Both the position numbers and the translations under genes were made by a program. From Teredinibacter purpureus (GTDB lineage Bacteria; Pseudomonadota; Gammaproteobacteria; Pseudomonadales; Cellvibrionaceae): 64,000 nt of DNA. Numbering within the stretch: the stretch's first letter is position 1; each line of letters begins with the position of its first letter. This document shows positions 8,574 through 17,019 of this stretch, one piece after another. The notes beneath the pieces are model-generated. The model did no database searches. It saw only the letters and a program-made list of their open reading frames with translations, and was not told where the DNA came from. The stretch covers positions 1,195,501-1,259,500 of the forward strand of contig NZ_CP060092.1 in the NCBI RefSeq assembly GCF_014217335.1. The letters run 5' to 3'.

Positions 8574-9710
8574 TTAGTACGATGCTGAAAGGAAGAAGCG
8601 TATCACATTGGCGTTAAAGCTGTATAAGGGCTCGTTACCTAGCCCAAATTCTTCAGAGTTTGCGGCAGTATTTTCGCGGTAGTTGGCATAGTCAAAATTT
8701 ATGCTATCCCAAAAGAGATTAAGGGTCGTTTTTTCGAAGAAGCTGAGCCACTGAGCTTTTACTTCGTAGGTGGCGCCGAGGCCTAAAGCAATATCTGAAA
8801 ATTCGCTCATCTCTTTATCACGGGCGAGAAAATTCTGCGCATTTTGGTAGGCATAAAGATCAGAATAAAAAGACGCTTGGGTCTGATCGTAAACGCGTAC
8901 TTTTCCTTCAAATATCCATTGGTCTTTATAGGGGTGAATATAACGAAATTCGTAATTTGTTGCGGCTATGTCCCAGCTATCGTTAAAGTGCCGCGCTTCG
9001 AATCGTACGGCGGCGCGATAAGGCAGGTAATACATGCTACGAATGGCGAGAGAGTCACTGCTGCGAGTGCTGGGGTAGTGCTCCGGTTGGTAGCCAACGT
9101 CGCCGTTAAGTTGGAGAAAGCGTACACTGCGATACGAATTGTTGAGAAAGCCTTCATCTAAGACTGTTTCGGCACTGACGGCCATTATCCAGTTCTTGGT
9201 TAGTATTTGTGTCCAGCCTAAGCTAAAGCGTTGATGTTGGGCGGGCTCTGCAAAATCAGGCGAGCCGTTTTTCATTACGGTATCATTGCCCTGAGAATAT
9301 CCTAGGCTAATTGTGGAAAGGTCACCGAAAAATTCTTGGCTAATGCCTAAACCAACGGTTTCGGCTTCGTAATCGCTTTCGCTACTTTGCGTATAGCTAA
9401 GGCTCATGGTTGTTCGGCCGCGCAAATAATCAATTCCGCCACCGGTTTCGGTACGCTCTTCGGTATAGGGGCTGCCTTGGGTGATAACATCTAGCGATGC
9501 ACTGGTAACGAAGTCGACGTAGTAATTACCCCATACAGAGACTTTATCTGCGATATCTTTTCGTACTAATACTGATGGCCCGTCAATAGTCACACCGCCA
9601 CCATCGAAACTATGGTAAAGCACTTCGGTGCGGTCCTCCGGCAGTACGGCGGCGTTCGTCGCAACTGCAAAAAAGAGCATTGTAAAAATAAAGAGGACGT
9701 TTTTTTTCAT
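8574..9710 (-). CDS. DUF3570-family outer-membrane beta-barrel protein
   Basis: 378 residues with an N-terminal signal peptide (cleavage near VATNA-AV, residue 20) and a mature part made of alternating amphipathic strands (TMSLSYTQSSE, FSLGWTQILTKNWIMAVSAE, VRFEARHFNDSWDIAATNYEF) ending in an aromatic residue (RFFLSASY), as outer-membrane barrels do. Overall pattern and length fit DUF3570. Members are commonly found beside DUF4266 lipoproteins and thioredoxin-like proteins, which is the arrangement here. A role as channel or assembly factor for an extracellular redox system is inference. Confidence 0.8.
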   Translation of the reverse strand: MKKNVLFIFTMLFFAVATNAAVLPEDRTEVLYHSFDGGGVTIDGPSVLVRKDIADKVSVWGNYYVDFVTSASLDVITQGSPYTEERTETGGGIDYLRGRTTMSLSYTQSSESDYEAETVGLGISQEFFGDLSTISLGYSQGNDTVMKNGSPDFAEPAQHQRFSLGWTQILTKNWIMAVSAETVLDEGFLNNSYRSVRFLQLNGDVGYQPEHYPSTRSSDSLAIRSMYYLPYRAAVRFEARHFNDSWDIAATNYEFRYIHPYKDQWIFEGKVRVYDQTQASFYSDLYAYQNAQNFLARDKEMSEFSDIALGLGATYEVKAQWLSFFEKTTLNLFWDSINFDYANYRENTAANSEEFGLGNEPLYSFNANVIRFFLSASY

Positions 9711-9803
9711 GTGTTTTTTTAAGTATCGTATAAAAAGCTATGGATGATAGGTTTGTCGTATTTTCGATAAAGTGCTAACGCTATTAAAAATAGCGATCGT
9801 TTT

Positions 9804-10034
9804 TTAGTTGCAACCACACCCACCACCAGAGCTACCCTCTGCTCCGCGACCGGCTTCACGTGCTTCATAAACGTGATTCATATATTTTGTAGACGCGGGG
9901 TGAGACTCAAATGCCATTATCGGGTCAGCAAGATTTTCACGCTCGTACGGTTTTACCCACGGCTGTATAAAGGAGCAGCCGCTAATGGCCAGTAGTAAAC
10001 CAATAAATACGAGGCGTTGAATTAATTGCTGCAT
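9804..10034 (-). CDS. DUF4266-family lipoprotein with C-terminal GCGCN tail
   Basis: 76 residues: a signal peptide with lipobox ISGC (Cys20), a short conserved middle (WVKPYERENLADPIM and NHVYEAREAGRGAEG) and a Gly/Ser-rich tail ending in GGGCGCN. This architecture is that of DUF4266. The two terminal Cys separated by one Gly could bind a metal, carry a disulfide or be modified. The gene overlaps the TlpA-like thioredoxin gene by 13 nt and is followed by DUF3570, a partnership also seen elsewhere. The close coupling suggests that the thioredoxin acts on the CGC tail, which is inference. Confidence 0.85.
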   Translation of the reverse strand: MQQLIQRLVFIGLLLAISGCSFIQPWVKPYERENLADPIMAFESHPASTKYMNHVYEAREAGRGAEGSSGGGCGCN

Positions 10035-10549
10035 GAGCGAATTAGGCCCTTGATGTGTTTGATGTAGGCTTTTTCGTCGCCGGGCTTATAGCCTCGATGT
10101 AAATAGGAAACATTACCGTCGCAATCGATGAGCACGCTGGTTGGCATAGCATCTACTTTGTAGGCTTCGCTCACTGTGCTAGTGGTGTCATACAAAATAG
10201 GAAAACTAACAGGAATTTCTTTTAACAGATGGTCGGCCTCTTTCGGGTCGGCTTCTACATTTATGCCTAACAAGGTAAAACCTGCGGGCGAATATCTTTT
10301 GTGTATTTTTTCGAGTAGTGGCATTTCCTGACGACAGGGGCCACACCAAGAGGCCCAGAAATTCAGCATGACCACTTGGCCTCTTAAATCGCTTAAACGA
10401 ATATTTTTATCTTGATTTGATTTAAGAGTGAAATCGTAGGAAGGTTTAACGGCGAGCGCGTGAGGTGTAAAGGCCAGTAGGCTGAGTAGAGCAACCAAAG
10501 CCGCGCAGGGCACTAGAAGAGTTTTTACAGAGCGAGTAATGGAAAACAT
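10022..10549 (-). CDS. TlpA/ResA-like periplasmic thiol-disulfide oxidoreductase
   Basis: 175 residues with a signal peptide or anchor (residues 8-33) followed by an AhpC/TSA-thioredoxin-like fold. The active site is FWASWCGPCRQ (Cys69 and Cys72), the expected cis-Pro lies in AMPTS, and the QDKNIRLSDLRGQVVMLNFW block is typical of TlpA/ResA/DsbE proteins. It would reduce or isomerise periplasmic thiols, for example apocytochrome haem-binding Cys pairs or the Cys tail of the overlapping DUF4266 lipoprotein. c-type cytochromes encoded in the same cluster make a cytochrome-maturation role plausible. Confidence 0.88.
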   Translation of the reverse strand: MFSITRSVKTLLVPCAALVALLSLLAFTPHALAVKPSYDFTLKSNQDKNIRLSDLRGQVVMLNFWASWCGPCRQEMPLLEKIHKRYSPAGFTLLGINVEADPKEADHLLKEIPVSFPILYDTTSTVSEAYKVDAMPTSVLIDCDGNVSYLHRGYKPGDEKAYIKHIKGLIRSCSN

Positions 10550-10567
10550 GCCGAGACCTCGTTACGA

Positions 10568-11236
10568 CTAAAAGTAAATAGAAAGCCCAAGCTGGGCTTC
10601 TAAATTTTGGATGGCTTTATCGTCACCCAGTAGGTTGTGAGTAAATAGATGATTGCGTACATCAAGCCGCATAGCGAGCCAGTCGGTCACAAATATGCGA
10701 AATCCACCGCCAAAGTTAGTGGTGAAATATTCATTATCGGCAAATAGGGTGTTACCGGCTCCACCCACTAGGTAGTACGCGGTATTAAACGCGTATTGGC
10801 CTAAAAACACTTCGCCTTGAAGTAAATTAAAGCCAAGTGACAAATTATAGTAGTCGTATTGTCGTTCGTCGTCGGTAAGGAGTGGGCTGCCGCCGCTGAG
10901 CACTTCGTAGCTGGTAGGCGTAGTAATGGTTGAGCCGTAGACGCCTTCTAAGAAAAAATCTTCGGTTATATGATAACTGCCACGAACGCCGTAAAGGTTA
11001 TTTGTGCCGAAGTCTTCCACACTAATAACGCCTGCGAATATACCAAATTCAAAGTTTTCGCTATCGATGCGTTTCTCGTCAATGGTTTGACGTTCGAGAT
11101 CAGGGTTGATAACTGCATCGAGCACAGTCTCGCTGTTGGATTCGTTATCACTTTGCGCAAGCGCCGTGGGAATGAATAGTAATGCGAGTGTCTGTGTGAG
11201 CAGTATCAGAAAAATACGCTGAAACCGGCTTTCCAT
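10568..11236 (-). CDS. Outer-membrane beta-barrel domain protein
   Basis: 222 residues with a signal peptide (cleavage near ALAQS, residue 28), a short polar region, and then a barrel of amphipathic strands (FEFGIFAGVISVEDFG, NLYGVRGSYHITEDFFLEG, YYNLSLGFNLLQGEVFLG) ending in LGLSIYF with a terminal Phe. It resembles the C-terminal barrel of the neighbouring SH3-containing protein, so the two look like paralogues sharing the domain. It overlaps that gene by 31 nt. The fold resembles barrel families found as adjacent pairs in Myxococcota and some Gammaproteobacteria; I cannot assign a substrate. Confidence 0.8.
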   Translation of the reverse strand: MESRFQRIFLILLTQTLALLFIPTALAQSDNESNSETVLDAVINPDLERQTIDEKRIDSENFEFGIFAGVISVEDFGTNNLYGVRGSYHITEDFFLEGVYGSTITTPTSYEVLSGGSPLLTDDERQYDYYNLSLGFNLLQGEVFLGQYAFNTAYYLVGGAGNTLFADNEYFTTNFGGGFRIFVTDWLAMRLDVRNHLFTHNLLGDDKAIQNLEAQLGLSIYF

Positions 11237-11967
11237 TCGTCAACCTCTTCGTTAGTGTCTCGCTTGGTTAAAAGCGTATGGTCGTTATATTCAATACGAA
11301 ATAGAAAACTGCGCGTGACGTAAAAAATAAATCCGCCGCCTACGGTCATTACACCATTTTCGCGATCTTCTGTTTGTACAATGTCGGAGCTAGGTGAAAT
11401 GACAATAGCGCCAGTACCTAAAGTAAAAAATGGGGAAACTTGCCAGTCTGGAAAGGGTTGGTGAACTACGTTAAGTGTGGCTAGCTTACTGTTGGAAAAT
11501 GAACCAAAGGCTTGGGTATAACGTAATTCCGTGGAAATATTTTCGGTAAGGTGAAACCCCAAGTATGTGTTTAACCCTCGTGCACCGGAGAAGTCACCAC
11601 CACCTACGCCAAGCTCCCAGCGCCGGTCATTAAACGCTTCTCGCCCTGGCCGAGATAAGTCGACGTCTTCGCCGTGCAACCCGAATGTTTCACGAAATTC
11701 ATCGCGGTGTACCCAACCGGTTTTACCTTGAAGAGTTTTTACTTTATACCAATCGGTGCGGCTTTTTATGATGGTTATGGTTTCGCCTTTTTCGATGGTA
11801 TGAAATATAGGGTAGGCGCGACCGGGGCCTGTATGCATCTCGGCATAGGCATCTGTAACAACCACTTCAATGCCGCTGTCTTTGGCGAGTGCGTGGGTGT
11901 TGAGTAGTAGCATCCCCATTAACAGGATAACTATCGATGGCCATTGTTGTGGTGCGGGTCGCATCAT
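11206..11967 (-). CDS. SH3-domain plus outer-membrane beta-barrel protein
   Basis: 253 residues. After a signal peptide (to about residue 28) comes a bacterial SH3 domain (residues 33-95; YAEMHTGPGRAYPIFHTIEKG and KTGWVHRDEF are typical) and then a barrel of about 140 residues (from RRWELGVGGGDFSGARG to the C-terminal KAGFSVFF, ending in Phe). SH3b domains often bind peptidoglycan or peptides, so this protein could link the outer membrane to the wall or to another subunit. It is translated just before the shorter barrel protein, with overlapping reading frames. The pair may be the outer-membrane target of the AgmX/ExbBD motor next door; that is inference from position. Confidence 0.82.
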   Translation of the reverse strand: MMRPAPQQWPSIVILLMGMLLLNTHALAKDSGIEVVVTDAYAEMHTGPGRAYPIFHTIEKGETITIIKSRTDWYKVKTLQGKTGWVHRDEFRETFGLHGEDVDLSRPGREAFNDRRWELGVGGGDFSGARGLNTYLGFHLTENISTELRYTQAFGSFSNSKLATLNVVHQPFPDWQVSPFFTLGTGAIVISPSSDIVQTEDRENGVMTVGGGFIFYVTRSFLFRIEYNDHTLLTKRDTNEEVDEWKAGFSVFF

Positions 11968-12045
11968 AATATTGTAGGGTTGAATTTGCGTTTGAGGGTT
12001 GAGTAACTGAGAGCGGTAGGCCCCCAGTTGAGTGTGAATTCTGAA

Positions 12046-15000
12046 TTAGGGCGCGACAAATTGATTATTGTAGTACTGCCCACCAATATCCAGCCATTCT
12101 GCAATAAGTTTAAGTTCTGCGCCATTTAAATAATCTTGGTGTGTTCCTCCGTTTTCAAATACTCTAAAAAATCCGTTAGAGGATAATGCACCATTGGGTG
12201 AGAGAAGCGCGCCATTACGATTCTGGGTTTCTATCATGATCGGTATGGGTTCCATTAGTGGATTTCCCTCGCCATCGAGAATGGGGTTGTCTTCGTCGTC
12301 CAAAACTGGTTGCAACTCTTGCACCATGAAGGGCACTAGGTTGTCGTTTTCGTCGAGCAGCAGCGTGAGGTCGGGGTCGATGGTATCGGCGGGTGCGGGG
12401 ACGGTTACACCGTCTTCATTAAGTGCTTCGAACTGAGGTACATCATCGATGACGAGTTGAATCATTTGGTATTGAGGTACACTGTCAATAACGAGTTGTT
12501 CGAGCTCTAAGCGTAGGTTGCCGTTATCGTCCAGCTCGAGTACACGGCTACCAAAGAGTAAATGCGCGTAGGATTCAACGTAGTCGTTTCGCTCTGTAGA
12601 TTGAACACTGGACAAATTAAGTTGCCGTGTGCCGGCAGGGATAATCGTCATGCCGTCGGCATCGGTGGTGTTGTGGCAGTTCGTGCAAGTGAAGTCGGAA
12701 ATGACGGCGTCGGTGTCATCCAGTGTCACGCGCGGTAGCTCCCACACTGGTTGCACGTGTTCAATATAGTTAATGACAATTCGGCAAAGGCTTGTCCAAT
12801 TCACGCCACATTCCGTGGGCGCTTCGGTACGCAGGTCACTATAGGATAGGTCGATGGTGGCGCTTGAGGGGCGTATACCGTCTTCCGTCCAATCGCTGTA
12901 ATCGATGATGTTAACGGAAGGTGTGCGTACGCCATTCATGCGGGCGTAGTACTGCGCCATGCTTTCGCCCACTTCTGGCGGGCCGTGAGGGGTACCAAAG
13001 GCGTCACGTAATTGGGTATTGGGGAATGCTGCGGCGGAAAGTGCGCCCGGGTTAATGGACGCTAGCCCGCTGTCGATACGGCCATGTGGGGTTATTGTAT
13101 CGTCGTTTGTGTGGCAGCCTGTGCACTCGCGCACTTCACCAGCGCGTAAGGCCATCCAATATTGGTGTCGTGGGCCAATATTGCCGCTGCCGTCGGTGCG
13201 CACGCGTTTGCCGTTGGCATCGAGAATAGAAAAGGTAAAGGCGACATCGGCGGGTACTTTAAACATCGCTGAGCCATCGGGTTCAATCGGAACATACCCG
13301 AGAATATCTTTCATTTGTCCGCCTGCGCGACCGAATGCACTATTGTCGAAATCAACAACATCATCGTCGGCCATCGAAACCGCCTTTAACAGGCGAATAA
13401 AGCGTGCTGGGCGTTCATTTTCGGTGGTTTGCAAGGGGTCTGCTGTGGCCATTATTCCGTTCGGAGAAATATCGGTACCGTCCATATCGTAAACACTGCG
13501 TATGTGCAGTATACCCACGTTTTCCTCGGCCAACGCTTGCTCAAAGTCGATCCCTGCGATGGGGTCGGGAATATAATCGGGAATGGGTTGCGGCTGTAAC
13601 ACCAGTGCTTCTGTATACATAACGTCGTTTTCAGAGAGCACGACTGGAGATTGTGTTTGATTGAAGGGGTCGAAAATCCACAAACCATAAACCGGTAACG
13701 CGAGCTGAATACTGGTGAGCGACAAGGCTTCGTTGGTACAGGGGAAAAAGCCCACCTCCTCTTCTGGAATTGTAATGGGGGTTTCGTCGACGGCTAAAAC
13801 ACTACCAGTTCTATCGACGCGCTCGCCGTTTTCGTTCATTAACTGCAAATTTTCATCGACATAAATATTTAATTGATAGCCGCGTAATTGGCAGGGGCTC
13901 CAGCTGATTAGAAGGCGGCCACTGCCATCATCGATGGGATAAGCCGAACTGTAATAGCCCCCCGGTGAAGCCGAGCCGTCGGTGTTTATTTCACCGCTAA
14001 TAATGGAGTTTTGTGCGGGGGAAGCGGATTCGGAGCCTTCTACCGTAATGTTGAGTTCGGTGAAGTTAAAGGTGTCTATCGCGATCATGCCACCGCCAAG
14101 TTGCTCGGCAATACGCGGCCGCAAACTGACCTGTATACGACTATCCACTAACTCTCTGGGCTTGGCAAAAACGCCCTCAGTGCCATTTGTGCCGGTGTTT
14201 TGGCTGTGAAAACCGTATTCCACATTGACATTACTGCCATCGGGGTTGGCCGTATAGAGGCTCAATACGTCTTTACTATCACGATAATTATCCCAGCGTA
14301 GAAATAAAATACGCCCGTCGTTTAATACCGTAGGGTAGAGATCATGGCTTTGGTTAAAGGTGATCTGGCTAATATCATTACCGTCATTCTCCATAACGTG
14401 TAGCACAAACGCTTCTTCATCGCCCGTTTCAATTAATGCGGCAAATTGTGGCTTACTTTCATCGAGCAACACCGCACGTGAACGCCGCTGCCTATTGGTC
14501 GAAAAAATAATGCGGCCATCAGCCAAATAAGCCGGCATGATGTCTTGGCCTTCTTCCGCAATCGTGTTGGATTCGATAATACGCCGTAAAATTTCTGTTT
14601 CTAAATTGTATTCCCAAATATTCCACGTCGGTTGGTTTTCTTCATCAGCATCTTCAATTTCGGGCGCGCGCATCGCAAAGAGCAGCTTGGTACCGTCGGG
14701 ATCAACCGATAAATCTTTAACATCGTAAGGGAGTGGAGTGGGGACGTCGCCTTCCGGTAAGGATTCATCTGTTTCGGGTGTAAAAGGAATATCCGTAATA
14801 ACTAAGGCGTCGGCCGGAACGGAGGCTCGATCCTTCAATAATAAACGTGCACCTGGTCGGAATGCGGTTATATCTAAAACATCGTCGGGCACAAAAATTC
14901 CGTCTTCATCGCGCGGTATAGGGCGTTGAATATAAGCGACTGGGAAATCGACAACGACAGGATCTGGCTCTTGAGTATTGCCGCCACCACCGCTACTGGC

Positions 15001-15078
15001 GTCACACCCTAGCAAGAAGAGCGCAGGCAAAACACCGCCGCATAACGTAATCGGTTTGAATAAAGTCAATAGTTTCAT
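12046..15078 (-). CDS. HzsA-like dihaem cytochrome lipoprotein with PD40/WD40-like repeats
   Basis: 1010 residues. Lipobox LLGC (Cys25) and a Gly-rich linker are followed by a TolB/PD40-like beta-propeller region (about residues 115-280: DLSVDPDGTKLLFAMR, YLADGRIIFSTNR, PTVLNDGRILFLRW) and then a long middle region. Two c-type haem motifs follow, CTGCH at 652-656 and CTNCH at 798-802. Propeller plus haem-c domains in this order match the group named for similarity to the hydrazine synthase alpha subunit (HzsA-related). Nothing suggests anammox here, so hydrazine chemistry is not implied. It is probably an outer-membrane-anchored redox protein and the first gene of the minus-strand run. Its C-terminal part contains a small internal duplication (QLVIDSVPQY and QLVIDDVPQF). 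Confidence 0.78.
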   Translation of the reverse strand: MKLLTLFKPITLCGGVLPALFLLGCDASSGGGGNTQEPDPVVVDFPVAYIQRPIPRDEDGIFVPDDVLDITAFRPGARLLLKDRASVPADALVITDIPFTPETDESLPEGDVPTPLPYDVKDLSVDPDGTKLLFAMRAPEIEDADEENQPTWNIWEYNLETEILRRIIESNTIAEEGQDIMPAYLADGRIIFSTNRQRRSRAVLLDESKPQFAALIETGDEEAFVLHVMENDGNDISQITFNQSHDLYPTVLNDGRILFLRWDNYRDSKDVLSLYTANPDGSNVNVEYGFHSQNTGTNGTEGVFAKPRELVDSRIQVSLRPRIAEQLGGGMIAIDTFNFTELNITVEGSESASPAQNSIISGEINTDGSASPGGYYSSAYPIDDGSGRLLISWSPCQLRGYQLNIYVDENLQLMNENGERVDRTGSVLAVDETPITIPEEEVGFFPCTNEALSLTSIQLALPVYGLWIFDPFNQTQSPVVLSENDVMYTEALVLQPQPIPDYIPDPIAGIDFEQALAEENVGILHIRSVYDMDGTDISPNGIMATADPLQTTENERPARFIRLLKAVSMADDDVVDFDNSAFGRAGGQMKDILGYVPIEPDGSAMFKVPADVAFTFSILDANGKRVRTDGSGNIGPRHQYWMALRAGEVRECTGCHTNDDTITPHGRIDSGLASINPGALSAAAFPNTQLRDAFGTPHGPPEVGESMAQYYARMNGVRTPSVNIIDYSDWTEDGIRPSSATIDLSYSDLRTEAPTECGVNWTSLCRIVINYIEHVQPVWELPRVTLDDTDAVISDFTCTNCHNTTDADGMTIIPAGTRQLNLSSVQSTERNDYVESYAHLLFGSRVLELDDNGNLRLELEQLVIDSVPQYQMIQLVIDDVPQFEALNEDGVTVPAPADTIDPDLTLLLDENDNLVPFMVQELQPVLDDEDNPILDGEGNPLMEPIPIMIETQNRNGALLSPNGALSSNGFFRVFENGGTHQDYLNGAELKLIAEWLDIGGQYYNNQFVAP

Positions 15079-15756
15079 AACCCAGCTCTTTTCTTGTCGT
15101 TAGTGCTTTGTACCTTACACGACAATGTTGAATAACGGATGCGAAAGATAAAATACGGGAAAAAATAGCGTAAACGTATTAACCGTTCAGATGACAGCGC
15201 GCATTTTAGTACAAGAAGCGTTTTGTCTTATAACGAATGGTAAACAAGCTTTATGCCGAATACAGACTTTTTTTGCCTAACGGCCCACGTGTTTACGAAT
15301 CTTTACACAATCGTAGAATTAATCGGCGACTATGAAGGGATGGAAAAGCACTTACACCTATTTTTATTGTGAAAGGCAAAAATATTTTTGCGTTATATTC
15401 GAGGATAAAGGTGTTTTTCGTGTGAATTATTCTTATGGAAATGACGTGGTTCTCATTTTTGATTTTTAATGAATGAAATGACGTTTTGAAAGCGGTAAGC
15501 GGAATGGTTCCTGCGTCGAGCGAGCTTAATGTGGCTATTACTTTGGCGGTGTAACCGAATAGCCCCGCAAGTGGGTCGGTAAAAAGGAAAGGCACTGTCC
15601 GTGAGGTGACAAAAATTGACGTAAGCCTACAAAAATTGTGTGGGCGCGAACAAAAAATGAATTAAGCGACATAATGTTGGCCGAGGTTTTCGGCCTAACA
15701 GCTCCAAACATCAATCAACCCAAATTTTACGGGTTAACAGCGATATAGGCAGCACG
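15079..15756. promoter_or_regulatory. 678-bp divergent intergenic region with structured leader and direct repeat
   Basis: This gap must hold the promoters for the HzsA-like gene (-) and the cytochrome gene (+). On the right side there are three notable parts. GGCTATT (15533-15539) pairs with AATAGCC (15558-15564) around an inner CGGT/ACCG hairpin, with a competing pairing ACCGA (15554-15558) to TCGGT. A 10-bp direct repeat ACAAAAATTG occurs at 15609-15618 and 15629-15638, exactly 20 bp apart. A GGCCGA/TCGGCC hairpin lies near 15679-15695. The left 400 bp is AT-rich with no convincing gene. No precise promoter could be assigned. Confidence 0.45.
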
Positions 15757-17016
15757 ATGATTAAGTGTTTACAAAAAAAGGCGATGCGGCGCGCAATGGC
15801 TCTTAGCCTTCGCAGCGGTGCACTCGTTGGTGGCGCGGTGGCAATGTTGAGTTTATCGACATTGAGCTACGGTGGAACCTTAGAGCAGGCCAAACGAATT
15901 CATGATCGTTTAGCCGGCGTGCCGCCAACCGACGACGTACTACTGCAAATGAAAGCTGATTTAGACGGTGGTGACGGTGTGGCAGCCGCGAACCGTGCAA
16001 TGGACAACGATAGTTTCTACAACGTGACCGTGAAAAATTGGGCCGCACCGTGGACGAATAGAGAGCAGAGCGTATTCGTGCCACTAAATGACTACATTGC
16101 GACGGTGGTTGGCTTTGTACGCGACGGTGAAACAATGGATTTTCGCGCGCTACTCTATGCCGACGTGTTATATGTTGCCGACCCAACACTTGGGTTAACG
16201 CCTTATGCCAATGGTAACAATAGCCATTATGAGCAATTAGAAGCGGGCGGTTATAGTTTGCAGAGTAATTTAGTTCAGCGTAGTCAATCTTCGCTTACGG
16301 GATTGCCCAGCGATGCTACTGCCGGTGTTGTCACTTCTCGGGCCGCTGCCAAATCGTTTTTTATCGCCGGCACTAATCGCGCAAATTTTCGTTTTACCTT
16401 AATGAATCATCTTTGTATGGATTTGGAACAAGTACACGATATCACCCGTGTGCCTGATCGTATTCGTCAAGATGTTTCGCGCAGCCCTGGTGGTGACGCT
16501 CGGGTATTTTTAAATAATTGTATTGGTTGCCATAACGGTATGGACCCAATGGCACAAGCATTTGCCTATTACGATTTTGAGTACGACGCAGACACCGACT
16601 TGACCGGCGAAAACGGCGCAATTGCTTACAATGACGAGACAGCAATTGAGGCCGAAACCGGTACCCGAGTACAAGCCAAATACCACTTTAACAGTGCAAC
16701 TTTCCCTTATGGGTTTGTAACACCGGATGACAAATGGGATAACTATTGGCGCGCGGGCGTCAATCAAAATCTGGGCTGGGACGAGTCGTTATCGGGCGGT
16801 GGCAATGGCGCACGAACGATGCTGCAAGAGTTGGCTCACTCAGAAGCCTTTGCTTCTTGTCAGGTAACAAAGGTATTTAAAACGGTTTGTTTACGAGACC
16901 CCGGTGATGAAAGTGATAGAGGTGCGGTCGAGACGATAAAGACCCATTTCACCCAAAACGGGCATAACATTAAACAAGTGTTTGCTGAAACAGCCAATCA
17001 CTGTAAAGGGGTATAA
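15757..17016 (+). CDS. Exported DUF1588-like monohaem cytochrome
   Basis: 419 residues with a basic N-terminus and signal peptide (to about residue 39). There is one c-type haem motif, CIGCH at 255-259, followed by NGMDPMAQAFAYYDFEYD, which resembles the haem block of DUF1588-type proteins, where Cys-x-x-Cys-His is followed by a conserved MDP and a Phe-Asp. The first half (LAGVPPTDDVLLQMKADL, and FRALLYADVLYV) is also in the style of planctomycete DUF1592/DUF1588 cytochromes. It is likely periplasmic or surface-exposed. It heads a three-gene run with the LamG cytochrome and the Tat protein (gaps of 3 and 24 nt). Substrate and electron partner are unknown. Confidence 0.75.
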   Translation: MIKCLQKKAMRRAMALSLRSGALVGGAVAMLSLSTLSYGGTLEQAKRIHDRLAGVPPTDDVLLQMKADLDGGDGVAAANRAMDNDSFYNVTVKNWAAPWTNREQSVFVPLNDYIATVVGFVRDGETMDFRALLYADVLYVADPTLGLTPYANGNNSHYEQLEAGGYSLQSNLVQRSQSSLTGLPSDATAGVVTSRAAAKSFFIAGTNRANFRFTLMNHLCMDLEQVHDITRVPDRIRQDVSRSPGGDARVFLNNCIGCHNGMDPMAQAFAYYDFEYDADTDLTGENGAIAYNDETAIEAETGTRVQAKYHFNSATFPYGFVTPDDKWDNYWRAGVNQNLGWDESLSGGGNGARTMLQELAHSEAFASCQVTKVFKTVCLRDPGDESDRGAVETIKTHFTQNGHNIKQVFAETANHCKGV

Positions 17017-17019
17017 CCG

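Noticed and set aside
13019..13492. 157-codon plus-strand frame inside the HzsA-like gene
   Set aside because: Antisense shadow of a clearly coding region with haem motifs.
15293..15595. 100-codon minus-strand frame in the divergent intergenic region
   Set aside because: No ribosome site, odd composition, and it overlaps the structured leader; treated as chance.
15545..15600. Cobalamin-riboswitch-like words (GCCCCGCAA, GGTAA, GGCACTG)
   Set aside because: The order and the conserved core and B12-box context do not match, and the gene downstream is not a B12 gene. A c-di-GMP aptamer was considered on both strands and also lacks its core.
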